Shown here: piece by piece, positions 1 through 7,890 of the stretch
Layout: the number at the start of each line of letters is the position of its first letter
Position numbering within the stretch: position 1 is the stretch's first letter
Position numbers and translations under genes: made by a program
The notes under the pieces: generated by a model
Database searches by the model: none
Seen by the model: only the letters and a program-made list of their open reading frames with translations
What the model was told of the DNA's origin: nothing
Origin: Bacillaceae bacterium UBA7792
Lineage (GTDB): Bacteria; Bacillota; Bacilli; Bacillales; Cytobacillaceae
Reading direction: 5' to 3'
Length of the DNA stretch: 14,547 bases
Assembly (NCBI GenBank): GCA_002480735.1
Contig: DLCS01000124.1
Span: 1 to 14,547 of the forward strand

Positions 1-416
1 GCGACCTCTGTTTGGGCTTGGGCTTGTACGGGGCTTTCACCTTTTTCAATTAATTTCAACTTTTCAACGACTGCTACGACATCTCGCTTACCGTCTCCAC
101 CACCTGCGATATCAAAAACCATCGCCTCTAAATCATCAACGGCCTGAAAAACGACATCCAAGATTTCCGCTGTCACCGATAGCTTGTGGTTACGAATGGC
201 ATCAAGAACATTCTCCATCTGATGCGTCAAATTTGCTAAATCCTCATATCCCATGGTCGCGGACATACCCTTTAACGTATGAGCAGAACGGAAAATATCA
301 TTGACAATATCAATATCGTCAGGGTTTTTTTCTAAGTCTAGCAGCCTCTCATTACAGCTTTGCAAATGCTCTTTACTTTCTTCAATAAATACCTCTAAAT
401 ATTGATTTAACTCCAT
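1..416 (-). CDS. cheA: Chemotaxis histidine kinase CheA, N-terminal part (cut by window edge)
   Basis: CheA is the cytoplasmic histidine kinase that takes signals from chemoreceptors through CheW and phosphorylates CheY and CheB. Only the first 138 codons are in the window. They begin MELNQYLEVFIEES and form the histidine phosphotransfer (Hpt) domain. The phosphorylated residue is H46, in the motif RSAHTLKGM (residues 43-51), which is the usual CheA P1 signature. From about residue 105 the chain enters the P1-P2 linker (KLKLIEKGESPVQAQAQ). The P2, dimerisation, kinase and CheW-like domains lie beyond the left edge. The ATG at 414-416 is preceded by a strong GGAGGGGG ribosome binding site. Unlike most junctions here, it lies 77 bp after the end of cheB. 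The translation was read directly from the sequence and the identity is secure. Confidence 0.96.
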   Translation of the reverse strand, partial: MELNQYLEVFIEESKEHLQSCNERLLDLEKNPDDIDIVNDIFRSAHTLKGMSATMGYEDLANLTHQMENVLDAIRNHKLSVTAEILDVVFQAVDDLEAMVFDIAGGGDGKRDVVAVVEKLKLIEKGESPVQAQAQTEV

Positions 417-439
417 CGTCTTACCCCCTCCGACTTCAT
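407..439 (-). CDS. Possible 10-residue leader mini-ORF overlapping the cheA start
   Basis: In the cheB-cheA gap, an ATG at 437-439 has a GGGAGG ribosome binding site at 446-451, six bases upstream. It opens a 10-codon frame (MKSEGVRRWS) whose TAA at 407-409 lies just inside cheA, so its last codons overlap the cheA start (414-416) in another frame. The cheA ribosome binding site lies within it. If translated, it could couple or tune cheA initiation. It may equally be chance, because the GGGAGG could be a leftover or the frame fortuitous. No family is recognised and there is no direct evidence of expression. Confidence 0.25.
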   Translation of the reverse strand: MKSEGVRRWS

Positions 440-464
440 TATAGGCCTCCCTAAGCGCCTTCAA
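438..464 (-). promoter_or_regulatory. Possible internal sigma-A-like promoter before cheA
   Basis: The minus strand carries a perfect TATAAT (438-443) with TTGAAG (459-464) 15 bases upstream. The -10 is exact, the -35 matches four of six consensus bases, and the spacing is two bases short of the 17-base optimum. It sits in the longer-than-usual cheB-cheA gap, where an internal promoter could raise cheA and downstream gene levels. A single TATAAT in AT-rich DNA is weak evidence. Confidence 0.25.
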
Positions 465-493
465 AAAGAAATCACAGCTTGTCCTAGAAGAGC

Positions 494-1585
494 CTATACA
501 TATTTCATAATAGTTTCAGCAATTTTATCGACATTTTGAACTTCATCTACAAGATTTGTAGCAACCGCCGCTTTTGGCATTCCATATACGATGGATGTCT
601 CCTTGGATTCAGCAATGGCTGTAACAACGCCCTTTTTTTTCAAATCCATTAATCCCCGCGAACCATCTGCACCCATTCCTGTCATGACAACAGCAATCTT
701 CGAGTAGCCCGTAATATTACTGATAGATTCGAACATAACATCCACTGATGGTCGATGTCCGTTCCTTGGTAATGTACTTCCATCCAATTGGATTCTTAAA
801 TTTCCTCCCATCTCCTTAATCAGCATATGATAGCCACCTGGTGCAATATAAACTGTTCCGTTTTGAACAATTTCTCCGTCACTCGCCTCTTTAACAGCAA
901 CATCAGAGAGGGAATCCAGTCGATTCGCCAGGCTTTTCGTAAACCCCGCTGGCATATGTTGTACAACAAAAACAGGAGCATCTAAATTCCTAGGTAATTT
1001 CGTGATAACTTGCTGTAAAGCTCTGGGCCCCCCTGTAGATGTTCCAATGCAGACAAGTTTCTTGTTTAAAGATCCTTGTTGAGGAGGCAATTTACTCCTA
1101 TCTCTTCGTTCTATTTTACTATATTCTCTCGTCTGTGTAATAGTACTTTTAACATATGTTGTTTTTTTTGCTAATGATGTCATATTCGCATTACTTGCTG
1201 AAATTACTTTTTGAATAAGTTCCTCTTTGATTTTATGAAGATCTAGCGAAATCGGCCCCGATGGTTTTGCAATAAAATCAATTGCACCGTAAGCCATCGC
1301 CTGAATCGTATTCTCTGCACCTTGCTTCGTAGTGCTAGAAAGCATTATCACAGGAACGGGATGCTCCTCCATTATGAGCTGAAGTGCCTCTAAACCGTTA
1401 AGGACTGGCATCTCAATATCCATCGTCACAACATCCGGCCTGAGTGTCTTTATCTTCTTTAAGGCATCTCGTCCATCTCTTGCTGTCCCAATAACTTCAA
1501 TTGCTTGATGCTCAGATAAAAAATCATTTATCATTTTTCGCATGAATGCTGAGTCATCAACAATTAGCACTTTAATATTCTGCAT
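494..1585 (-). CDS. cheB: Chemotaxis response regulator protein-glutamate methylesterase CheB
   Basis: CheB removes methyl groups from (and can deamidate) receptor glutamates during chemotactic adaptation, and is activated by CheA phosphorylation. With the start at 1585 it has 363 residues. A receiver domain covers about residues 1-120, with the acidic pair D10-D11 (VDDSAFMRKM) and phospho-acceptor D56 (VVTMDIEMP). A variable linker spans about 125-172. The methylesterase domain follows, with catalytic S183 (GTSTGGP), H210 (VVQHMPAGF) and D307 (TGMGADG), so the triad is complete. The frame can be extended by seven codons to a TTG at 1604-1606 overlapping flhG, but that start has no ribosome binding site. 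The ATG at 1583-1585 gives the family N-terminus (MQNIKVLIVDDS) and follows GAAAGG, at a rather long spacing of about 13 bases. The flhG stop lies 10 bp upstream. Confidence 0.95.
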   Translation of the reverse strand: MQNIKVLIVDDSAFMRKMINDFLSEHQAIEVIGTARDGRDALKKIKTLRPDVVTMDIEMPVLNGLEALQLIMEEHPVPVIMLSSTTKQGAENTIQAMAYGAIDFIAKPSGPISLDLHKIKEELIQKVISASNANMTSLAKKTTYVKSTITQTREYSKIERRDRSKLPPQQGSLNKKLVCIGTSTGGPRALQQVITKLPRNLDAPVFVVQHMPAGFTKSLANRLDSLSDVAVKEASDGEIVQNGTVYIAPGGYHMLIKEMGGNLRIQLDGSTLPRNGHRPSVDVMFESISNITGYSKIAVVMTGMGADGSRGLMDLKKKGVVTAIAESKETSIVYGMPKAAVATNLVDEVQNVDKIAETIMKYV

Positions 1586-1595
1586 ACGTAGAGCA

Positions 1596-2459
1596 CTACC
1601 TTTCAAAGAGAAATCGCTTTAACTTTGAAACAAATGGGAATGTGTGCGGTGACTGAAGCTCCATAAATGATTGGTCTTCATACCGTTCACTTATCTTTAT
1701 AATTGCTTTTGCGGCGGACGATTTTTTATTGAAAATAACCGGCGTTTGATTCTTAACTGCAAGTTGTATGGCTCGATCATCAGGAATGATTCCCAAATGC
1801 TTCAAATCCTTTCCTAAAAATCTCCTTGCCACGGACTGCAATCGATGAAATGCCTCCAAACCATCCTTTTCAAAGACGACACGATTGACGACAATCAAGA
1901 ATGGAATGTGATCATTTTTGATATAAACATGCTTCAACATGGCATAAGCATCTGTTATCGAGGTAGGTTCAGGTGTAGTAATTACGATCATCTCATCCAC
2001 AGATAGGATAAAATGCAATGATTCCTCCGTAACCCCGGCACCCATATCGAAAATAACATAATCGTATAAATCCAGAAGCTGTGATAGTTGGTCCGTAAAA
2101 TTATTTAACAGATGATCATCCAGTTTAACAAGACGATTGAGTCCTGTTCCGCCAGCGATATAGTGGAGGTTGTTCGGTCCTTCCATGACAATGTTCTGAA
2201 GCGTTTCTTTCCCATCAAAAAAATCTACAATCGTATGTTTAGCACTATTTCCTAAAAGGATATCAATATTGCCCATACCTACATCCATATCAAATAGTAA
2301 CACTTTATACCCTTTTGTAGATAAGGAGATGGCAAAATTTAACGAAAAATTCGATTTTCCAACTCCACCCTTTCCACTAACAACCGCAATTGTTTTGGGA
2401 GAGTGTGCCTTCTCTTTTTGATTCATTTTTTTTCTGAGTGACTCAGCTTGATCTTTCAT
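1596..2459 (-). CDS. flhG: FlhG (YlxH) MinD/ParA-like ATPase, flagellar number regulator
   Basis: FlhG is a MinD-like ATPase that acts with the GTPase FlhF to set the number and place of flagella. The 287-residue chain has the N-terminal activator motif DQAESLR (residues 3-9), the known FlhG element that stimulates FlhF GTP hydrolysis, with Q4 as the likely key glutamine. It then has a deviant Walker A motif SGKGGVGKS (28-36) and the acidic segment FDMDVGMGN (56-64). It ends in a short amphipathic, basic segment (VSKLKRFLFER) that resembles a MinD membrane-targeting helix. The ATG at 2457-2459 overlaps the flhF stop by four bases (ATGA), so translation is probably coupled to flhF, which suits two proteins that form a complex. 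It is a normal length for the family. Confidence 0.95.
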   Translation of the reverse strand: MKDQAESLRKKMNQKEKAHSPKTIAVVSGKGGVGKSNFSLNFAISLSTKGYKVLLFDMDVGMGNIDILLGNSAKHTIVDFFDGKETLQNIVMEGPNNLHYIAGGTGLNRLVKLDDHLLNNFTDQLSQLLDLYDYVIFDMGAGVTEESLHFILSVDEMIVITTPEPTSITDAYAMLKHVYIKNDHIPFLIVVNRVVFEKDGLEAFHRLQSVARRFLGKDLKHLGIIPDDRAIQLAVKNQTPVIFNKKSSAAKAIIKISERYEDQSFMELQSPHTFPFVSKLKRFLFER

Positions 2460-3589
2460 GGCCGAACATCCTCAAAAATTAGATTCGTGATGATTTCTGT
2501 AGATGCCGAAACCCGATCATCTGGAACATTTTGTCCATTGGTTAGATAGGCGACACCAATTCGATATTTATCGATCAAATTATACATAGACCCATAGGTC
2601 GCCGTTTCATCAATTTTCGTAAAAATAAACTGCTTGATATCAATGCTTGAAAATTGTTGATAGATTTCCTCCATATCACTTTGCTTGGAGGTCAGTGAGA
2701 GAACAAGGAACGTCTCCATCTCATTTCCGTAATCGATAATTTGTTTTAATTCTTCTACATAATATTGATTTCGAAAATTTCTACCAGCCGTATCAATCAA
2801 AACAACATCATAATCCTTATAGGCTTCACAAGCTTTTTCAAAATCTTCAAGATTATAGCAAACCTCTAAAGGAATAGAGAGGATTTTCGCATAGGTCTTA
2901 AGCTGTTCAATTGCTGCAATCCGATAAGTATCGGTTGTAATAAGGGCAACCTTTTTGTTGAATTTTAGCATGCAATCTGCCGCAATTTTTGCTAAGGTCG
3001 TAGTTTTTCCGACCCCAGTTGGTCCAACGACATCAACATATTTCTTTGAAAAGGAAAGCTCGCCAAATGGAAGGTCTGAGAGTCTTGCTTTCATTAATTC
3101 CTTGCACCATTCGAGCACTTCATTCTGTGAAGCCTGGGAGCCTCGGGAGTACCATCTTTCTAACAGGGCAACCAATAGGTCTTCGCGGATTGTTGCTTCA
3201 ATCCCCTGTTTGATTAAATGTGTATTGACTGTCTGAATAGGTGCTGGATAAGAAACTCGTTCCTGCCCTGATGAAGAAATGCTCCCCAGCATTTGCTTTA
3301 ATTCGGAAAGCTCCTTCAGCACCTCCTCCGAGGGCTTGATATCCTTTTCCAATACATTTTTAGGACTGCTAACTGGTATTTTTTTCGGTTTTTCCTTCAC
3401 AACCGGTTCCATCTTTGCAACCTGATCCATCGCGGCTATCACTTCAATTTTCTTTTTTCGAAAGAAACCAAGGAAACCTCCCGTATAGACTACTTTCGAG
3501 TTAAGGATGACCGCATCATTTCCTAGTTCTGCACGAATTAGCTTCATCGCTTCGGGCATTGTTGCTGCCACATATTTTTTTACCTTCAA
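2456..3589 (-). CDS. flhF: FlhF, SRP-type GTPase for flagellar placement
   Basis: FlhF is a signal-recognition-particle-type GTPase that recruits early flagellar components to the right site on the membrane. It has 377 residues: an N-terminal basic B region (about 1-110, starting MKVKKYVAATMPEAM), a helical N domain (about 120-180) and the GTPase G domain. Visible GTPase motifs are the P-loop GPTGVGKTTT (189-198), DTYRIAA (220-226), DTAGR (266-270), TKID (324-327) and the closing loop GQNVPDD (352-358). The start is a TTG at 3587-3589 that overlaps the flhA stop as TTGA. A GGGGTGGTG ribosome binding site lies about 8 bases upstream inside flhA, and the resulting N-terminus fits the family. 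The stop overlaps the flhG start by four bases. Together these imply a coupled flhA-flhF-flhG block. Confidence 0.96.
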   Translation of the reverse strand: MKVKKYVAATMPEAMKLIRAELGNDAVILNSKVVYTGGFLGFFRKKKIEVIAAMDQVAKMEPVVKEKPKKIPVSSPKNVLEKDIKPSEEVLKELSELKQMLGSISSSGQERVSYPAPIQTVNTHLIKQGIEATIREDLLVALLERWYSRGSQASQNEVLEWCKELMKARLSDLPFGELSFSKKYVDVVGPTGVGKTTTLAKIAADCMLKFNKKVALITTDTYRIAAIEQLKTYAKILSIPLEVCYNLEDFEKACEAYKDYDVVLIDTAGRNFRNQYYVEELKQIIDYGNEMETFLVLSLTSKQSDMEEIYQQFSSIDIKQFIFTKIDETATYGSMYNLIDKYRIGVAYLTNGQNVPDDRVSASTEIITNLIFEDVRP

Positions 3590-5625
3590 TCGATGTTCAC
3601 CACCCCGACACTTTGTACTTCCACATTTGCTTCGAGTTCGTTATAAGACAAAATTGGTATCTGCGGAAAATATCGTTCTGTTAATTGACGGACATACATG
3701 CGAACAGCTGGAGAGCATAAAACGATCGGTGTCTGTTCCATCAAGGAGAGCTGTTCAACCTGCGATGCAATTGATTCTAAGATCGACTGTGAAACGGAAG
3801 GATCAATCGACAAATAGTTTCCATGCTCCGTCTGTTGTACCCCATCGGCAATTGTTTTTTCCACTTTACCGGATACGGTCACAACCTTTAATGTTTGTCC
3901 ATTTGTACTATATTGATTTGTAATTTGTCTAGCCAAGGCTTGTCTCACATATTCAGTCAAAACATCCGTATCTGAAGTAACCTTCCCAAAATCAGCCAGT
4001 GTTTCAAAAATAATCGGTAGGTTTCGGATGGATACATTTTCTCGGAGTAGCTTCGCAAGTACCTTTTGAACCTCTCCGACAGAAAGAGGGTTAGGTGTAA
4101 CCTCCTCGACCAAAATTGGATAGCTTTCTTTTACATGATCGATTAATTGTTTCGTCTCTTGTCTTCCAAGAAGCTCATGGGCATTGGCCTTAATGACCTC
4201 CGTTATATGAGTCGAAACGACGGAAGGCGGATCTACTACAGTATACCCAAATATTTCCGCCTGCTCCTTCATCTCCTCCGTAATCCATTTGGCAGGCAGA
4301 CCAAAGGATGGTTCGATCGTATCGATTCCTTCAATGGAGTCATCCTCTACCCCTGGGCTCATAGCGAGATAATGATCAAGCAGCAATTCGCCCCTTACCA
4401 TTTCGTTTCCCTTAATCTTCAATCGATATTCATTTGGCTGCAGTTGGATATTATCCCTAATTCGCACAACCGGAATGACGAGTCCAAGCTCAATTGCGAG
4501 TTGTCTTCTAATCATCACGATTCGATCGAGCAAATCTCCTCCCTGATTGGAATCTGCTAAAGGGATTAGTCCATAGCCAAATTCAAATTCAATCGGATCT
4601 ACGTTGAGGAGACTGACCACACTCTCAGGGCTCTTTAATTCATCAGATTGAATTTCTTCTTCCAATTCCTCAAGCTGTTCTTTGTCCTGTGCTGGTATTT
4701 GGCTCATTCTAAAACCAGCAAAAATCAATAATCCCCCAACTGGTAGTGTAATGACAATCCCGATAGGTGTTAATAAACCTAATACAATAATCGTTCCACC
4801 TGTAACATAGAGCATTTTCGGCTGAGAAAGAAGCTGATTCGAAATATCCTCAGATAGACTTCCATCGGAAGCACCTGCTCTTGTTACAATTATTCCCGTT
4901 GCTGTTGAGATAAGCAGGGCGGGAATTTGGCTGACAAGACCATCTCCGACCGTCAATAAGGAAAATCTGGTTGCTGCTTCAGCTATTGGTAGTCCAAGCT
5001 GCAGCATCCCAATGACGATCCCAAAAATCAAATTTATAAGGGTAATGATAATCCCTGCGATGGCATCCCCTTTAACAAATTTACTCGCACCATCCATGGA
5101 ACCATAAAAATCAGCTTCACTACTGATTTTTTCACGACGAATTCTTGCTTCATGCTCTGAAATCATGCCTGCATTCAAATCAGCATCGATACTCATCTGC
5201 TTACCTGGCATCGCATCGAGGGTGAAGCGGGCAGCTACTTCTGACACACGTTCCGTACCCTTTGTAATAACAATAAAGTTGATAATAACCAAAATAAAGA
5301 AAACAACTAAACCAACAACAATATTCCCACCGACAACGAAGGAGCCAAAGGTATCGACAACGCCTCCAGCATCTCCCTTTGAAAGAATCGAACGGGTTGT
5401 TGAAACATTCAAGCCTAATCGGAATAACGTTGCCAATAATAGAAGAGAGGGAAAAACCGAGAATTGAAGTGGCTCATTGGTATTCATGGATATTAAAAGA
5501 ATCAGTAATGCTAGCGAGATATTCACGATCAAGAGCAAGCTCAATAACCAGGTTGGCAAAGGGATAATGAGCATAGCCACGATTAAGATGACAGCTAGCA
5601 ATACGGTTAAATCTTTTGCACGCAT
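3586..5625 (-). CDS. flhA: FlhA, flagellar type III export gate protein
   Basis: FlhA is the large integral-membrane subunit of the flagellar export gate. Its cytoplasmic domain forms a nonameric ring that docks chaperone-substrate complexes. The 679 residues are a usual family length. The N-terminal half (about 1-310) has multiple hydrophobic segments, consistent with eight membrane helices. Between them lies the FHIPEP family signature, RFTLDAMPGKQMSID (133-147), within the conserved cytoplasmic loop. An acidic linker (EQLEELEEEIQSDE) leads to the cytoplasmic domain, which includes the conserved stretch PPSVVSTHITEVIKANAHEL. The ATG at 5623-5625 has a strong GGGGGAAATACT leader. The gene lies 116 bp after flhB, the longest gap in the window, and overlaps the flhF TTG start by four bases. 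Confidence 0.98.
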   Translation of the reverse strand: MRAKDLTVLLAVILIVAMLIIPLPTWLLSLLLIVNISLALLILLISMNTNEPLQFSVFPSLLLLATLFRLGLNVSTTRSILSKGDAGGVVDTFGSFVVGGNIVVGLVVFFILVIINFIVITKGTERVSEVAARFTLDAMPGKQMSIDADLNAGMISEHEARIRREKISSEADFYGSMDGASKFVKGDAIAGIIITLINLIFGIVIGMLQLGLPIAEAATRFSLLTVGDGLVSQIPALLISTATGIIVTRAGASDGSLSEDISNQLLSQPKMLYVTGGTIIVLGLLTPIGIVITLPVGGLLIFAGFRMSQIPAQDKEQLEELEEEIQSDELKSPESVVSLLNVDPIEFEFGYGLIPLADSNQGGDLLDRIVMIRRQLAIELGLVIPVVRIRDNIQLQPNEYRLKIKGNEMVRGELLLDHYLAMSPGVEDDSIEGIDTIEPSFGLPAKWITEEMKEQAEIFGYTVVDPPSVVSTHITEVIKANAHELLGRQETKQLIDHVKESYPILVEEVTPNPLSVGEVQKVLAKLLRENVSIRNLPIIFETLADFGKVTSDTDVLTEYVRQALARQITNQYSTNGQTLKVVTVSGKVEKTIADGVQQTEHGNYLSIDPSVSQSILESIASQVEQLSLMEQTPIVLCSPAVRMYVRQLTERYFPQIPILSYNELEANVEVQSVGVVNID

Positions 5626-5685
5626 AGTATTTCCCCCATTAGTAAAGCGTCACGGTTGATCCGTTTTATGTGAAAAATTCACTCC

Positions 5686-5727
5686 ACGATAGAATAAAAG
5701 TACAAATGCAAGTTGAAGTACTATCGT
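5686..5727 (-). repeat. Inverted repeat in the flhB-flhA gap
   Basis: In the 116-bp gap between flhB and flhA, the heptamer acgatag (5686-5692) is repeated inverted as ctatcgt (5721-5727), seven perfect pairs around a 28-base loop. The loop edge holds two copies of the palindrome gtac (5700-5703, 5718-5721) that could lengthen or compete with the stem. Closer to flhA there are two weaker small stems. No uracil run follows, so a terminator is unlikely. It may be an RNA structure affecting processing or flhA translation, or chance in AT-rich DNA. Confidence 0.3.
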
Positions 5728-5741
5728 TTTCTCATTCGTTT

Positions 5742-6824
5742 CTAGATTTTTTTCTTTGTTCGGTAGACGTAGGCTAGAATCTCCGCCACCGCTTTGAAAA
5801 ACTCCTCAGGGATGGCATCCCCAATTTCTGTCTGACTATATAAAGCCCTTGCTAGAGGGCGGTTTTCCACCTGAATAACTTCATTTTCTTTCGCAATCAA
5901 CTTGATTTTTTGAGCGACATAATCGACGCCCTTTGCCACGACATATGGAGCATCAAGCTTATTCTCATCATATTTCAAGGCGACGGCATAATGGGTCGGG
6001 TTCGTAATGACCACATCAGCATTTGGGACCTCCTGCATCATTCGGCGCATGGCCATTTCCCGCTGGCGCTGTTTGATTTTTGACTTAATGAGCGGGTCCC
6101 CTTCCATATTCTTATACTCATCCTTGATGTCTTGCTTTGACATCCGGATATTTTTTTCAAAATCATATTTCTGATAAAAATAGTCAAGTGCAGCCAATAT
6201 GATAAGTGCGGCACACGCAATTAACCCCATTTGGACCGTTAAATTGGCAATGGTAGCCAGCCCAGCACCAACCGATTTCTGGCCCAAGATCAGGATCTCA
6301 TCCTTTCTTGCCCATAAAACAGAGAATGTTACGACTCCTACAACACTTATTTTCAGGATCGATTTTAACAGTTCTACAATGGCTCGAATAGAAAAAATTC
6401 TCTTGAGGCCTTTGATGGGATCTAATTTTTCCAGCTTCGGCTGTATCGTTTCTGTTGAAAATAGGAAGCCAAACTGCATATAATTGGCCGCAACACCAGC
6501 AACCATCGCAATAGCCATGATCGGTGCTAGCACATATACGAGCTCCTTCAATATATCCAGGAAAAGCATCTGCAGGTTATTCTCTGTAATATCCATCCCA
6601 ATATATTGTTCATATGTGTGCCGAAACAGATATAAGAGGGTGTCAAAAAAGTACTTTCCTCCAAACAGAAGAACGAGAAAGACAGCTAATAAGACAACGG
6701 CTGTGTTAATATCCTGACTTTTGGCAACCTGTCCTTTTTTACGACTATCCTGCCGTTTTTTCGGTGTTGCTTTTTCCGTTTTCTCACCAGAAAAATACTG
6801 TAAATCTAACTTTAAGAATTCCAT
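5742..6824 (-). CDS. flhB: FlhB, flagellar export apparatus switch protein
   Basis: FlhB is the export-gate subunit that switches substrate specificity from rod/hook to filament after autocleavage. The chosen start gives 360 residues, with the family N-terminus LDLQYFSGEKTEKATPKKR (7-24 and neighbours). Four hydrophobic segments lie at about 40-63, 90-115, 148-172 and 192-216. A basic cytoplasmic domain follows, with the autocleavage motif NPTH at 275-278, intact. The frame could begin five codons earlier at a TTG (6837-6839), but that codon sits on the GGGGG ribosome binding site of the ATG at 6822-6824 (spacing eight bases), so the ATG is preferred. It starts one base after the fliR stop. 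FlhB is separate from fliR here, not a fusion. Confidence 0.97.
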   Translation of the reverse strand: MEFLKLDLQYFSGEKTEKATPKKRQDSRKKGQVAKSQDINTAVVLLAVFLVLLFGGKYFFDTLLYLFRHTYEQYIGMDITENNLQMLFLDILKELVYVLAPIMAIAMVAGVAANYMQFGFLFSTETIQPKLEKLDPIKGLKRIFSIRAIVELLKSILKISVVGVVTFSVLWARKDEILILGQKSVGAGLATIANLTVQMGLIACAALIILAALDYFYQKYDFEKNIRMSKQDIKDEYKNMEGDPLIKSKIKQRQREMAMRRMMQEVPNADVVITNPTHYAVALKYDENKLDAPYVVAKGVDYVAQKIKLIAKENEVIQVENRPLARALYSQTEIGDAIPEEFFKAVAEILAYVYRTKKKI

Positions 6825-6825
6825 T

Positions 6826-7602
6826 CTATGAACCCCCAATGAGCTCCATCAGGCCTCTCATCGTAATGAGCGTATACTCAAACAACTGGGATACCACTCC
6901 CATCATCACCGTCATGACAGCGACAATCACGATAAAGCTTACACCGATCTTTAACGGCAGTCCTACAACGAACACATTTAGTTGTGGTACCGTTCTGGCC
7001 ACAATCCCCAAGGCAACATCGACAAGAAAAATGCTACCTACGATGGGTAGAGCCATTTGTAGTGCAATCATGAACATGGTACTGAAAGCTTTTAATACAA
7101 ACTCCACCAATGATTCTTTTCCAAAGGGGATCCACGCTTGATCGATGGGAACAAATTGATAGCTATAATAAATTCCATCTATCAATAGATGATGACCATT
7201 AACACTAAGCAAAAATAGCAAACTTACAATATAGAAGTACTGGCCCGTGATCGGACTTTGGGCACCTGTCTGGGGGTCGATGACATTGGCAATAGCAAAT
7301 CCCATCTGAAAATCAATAAACCCTCCGGCAATCTGAATTGCAGAAAGAATTAGATAGGCAATGAACCCTATCAGTATCCCAACAAGGGCCTCCTTCATGA
7401 TTAATAAAAAGTATGCACCGTTAATCTCCAATACCGGTGCATCGATCGTGTAGAACATAATCCAAGCAAGAAAGAAACCCAACCCGATTTTAAAGGGTGC
7501 CGGAATCGTTCGATAAGAAAAAATGGGCATCATAATGAAAAATGATGTGACCCTCACAAATATTAACAGGAATACTGGAAATTCTGGAAGTAAGTCTACC
7601 AT
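6826..7602 (-). CDS. fliR: FliR, flagellar export gate membrane protein
   Basis: FliR is an integral-membrane part of the flagellar type III export gate and assembles with FliP and FliQ into the channel. The 258 residues are strongly hydrophobic, with about six membrane segments. Conserved stretches are visible: DFQMGFAIANVIDPQTGAQ in the first half and IVARTVPQLNVFVVGLPLK near the end. The ATG at 7600-7602 has its AGGATG ribosome binding site inside the end of fliQ, and the fliQ stop is four bases upstream. The stop lies one base before the flhB ATG, so the genes are probably translationally coupled. The length is typical. Confidence 0.97.
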   Translation of the reverse strand: MVDLLPEFPVFLLIFVRVTSFFIMMPIFSYRTIPAPFKIGLGFFLAWIMFYTIDAPVLEINGAYFLLIMKEALVGILIGFIAYLILSAIQIAGGFIDFQMGFAIANVIDPQTGAQSPITGQYFYIVSLLFLLSVNGHHLLIDGIYYSYQFVPIDQAWIPFGKESLVEFVLKAFSTMFMIALQMALPIVGSIFLVDVALGIVARTVPQLNVFVVGLPLKIGVSFIVIVAVMTVMMGVVSQLFEYTLITMRGLMELIGGS

Positions 7603-7606
7603 CGTA

Positions 7607-7876
7607 TCATCCTATAAACCTCGTTAAATTAGAAAATATATCATTGGCATAGGATAGTATACGGCTCAGCATCCATGGACCAAAGAACACAATGCCCAGT
7701 AAAACCGCTACGATTTTTGGGACGAAAGCTAAGGTTTGCTCCTGTATCTGAGTGGTTGCCTGAAAAATACTAACAATTAATCCGACAACCAAGGCAAGCA
7801 GGATTAGTGGTCCACATACGAGCAATACTGTCCATATGCCTTGCTCCGCGATTGAAATTACATGTTCTGGTGTCAT
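7607..7876 (-). CDS. fliQ: FliQ, small flagellar export gate membrane protein
   Basis: FliQ is a small export-gate subunit that packs around FliP and FliR in the inner membrane. The 89 residues have the family's two membrane segments (about 15-38 and 52-73). The highly conserved loop IFQATTQIQEQTLAFVPK lies at about 37-54. The length is standard. The ATG at 7874-7876 has an AGGTGAT ribosome binding site and lies 14 bp after the fliP stop. Confidence 0.97.
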   Translation of the reverse strand: MTPEHVISIAEQGIWTVLLVCGPLILLALVVGLIVSIFQATTQIQEQTLAFVPKIVAVLLGIVFFGPWMLSRILSYANDIFSNLTRFIG

Positions 7877-7890
7877 CTATTATCACCTGC

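Noticed and set aside
1586..1606. Upstream TTG start for cheB adding seven residues
   Set aside because: No ribosome binding site precedes the TTG, and the extra residues are foreign to the CheB N-terminus.
3507..3923. A 138-codon open frame on the plus strand across the flhF-flhA junction
   Set aside because: It is antisense to two well-supported genes, has no family match that I recognise and low-complexity composition typical of an antisense shadow.
4147..4560. A 137-codon open frame on the plus strand inside flhA
   Set aside because: It lies fully antisense to flhA, has no recognisable family or domain order, and the other plus-strand open frames here behave the same way. They are shadows of the conserved minus-strand genes.
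6825..6839. Upstream TTG start for flhB adding five residues
   Set aside because: The TTG overlaps the GGGGG ribosome binding site of the ATG at 6822-6824, and the ATG gives the standard 360-residue length.
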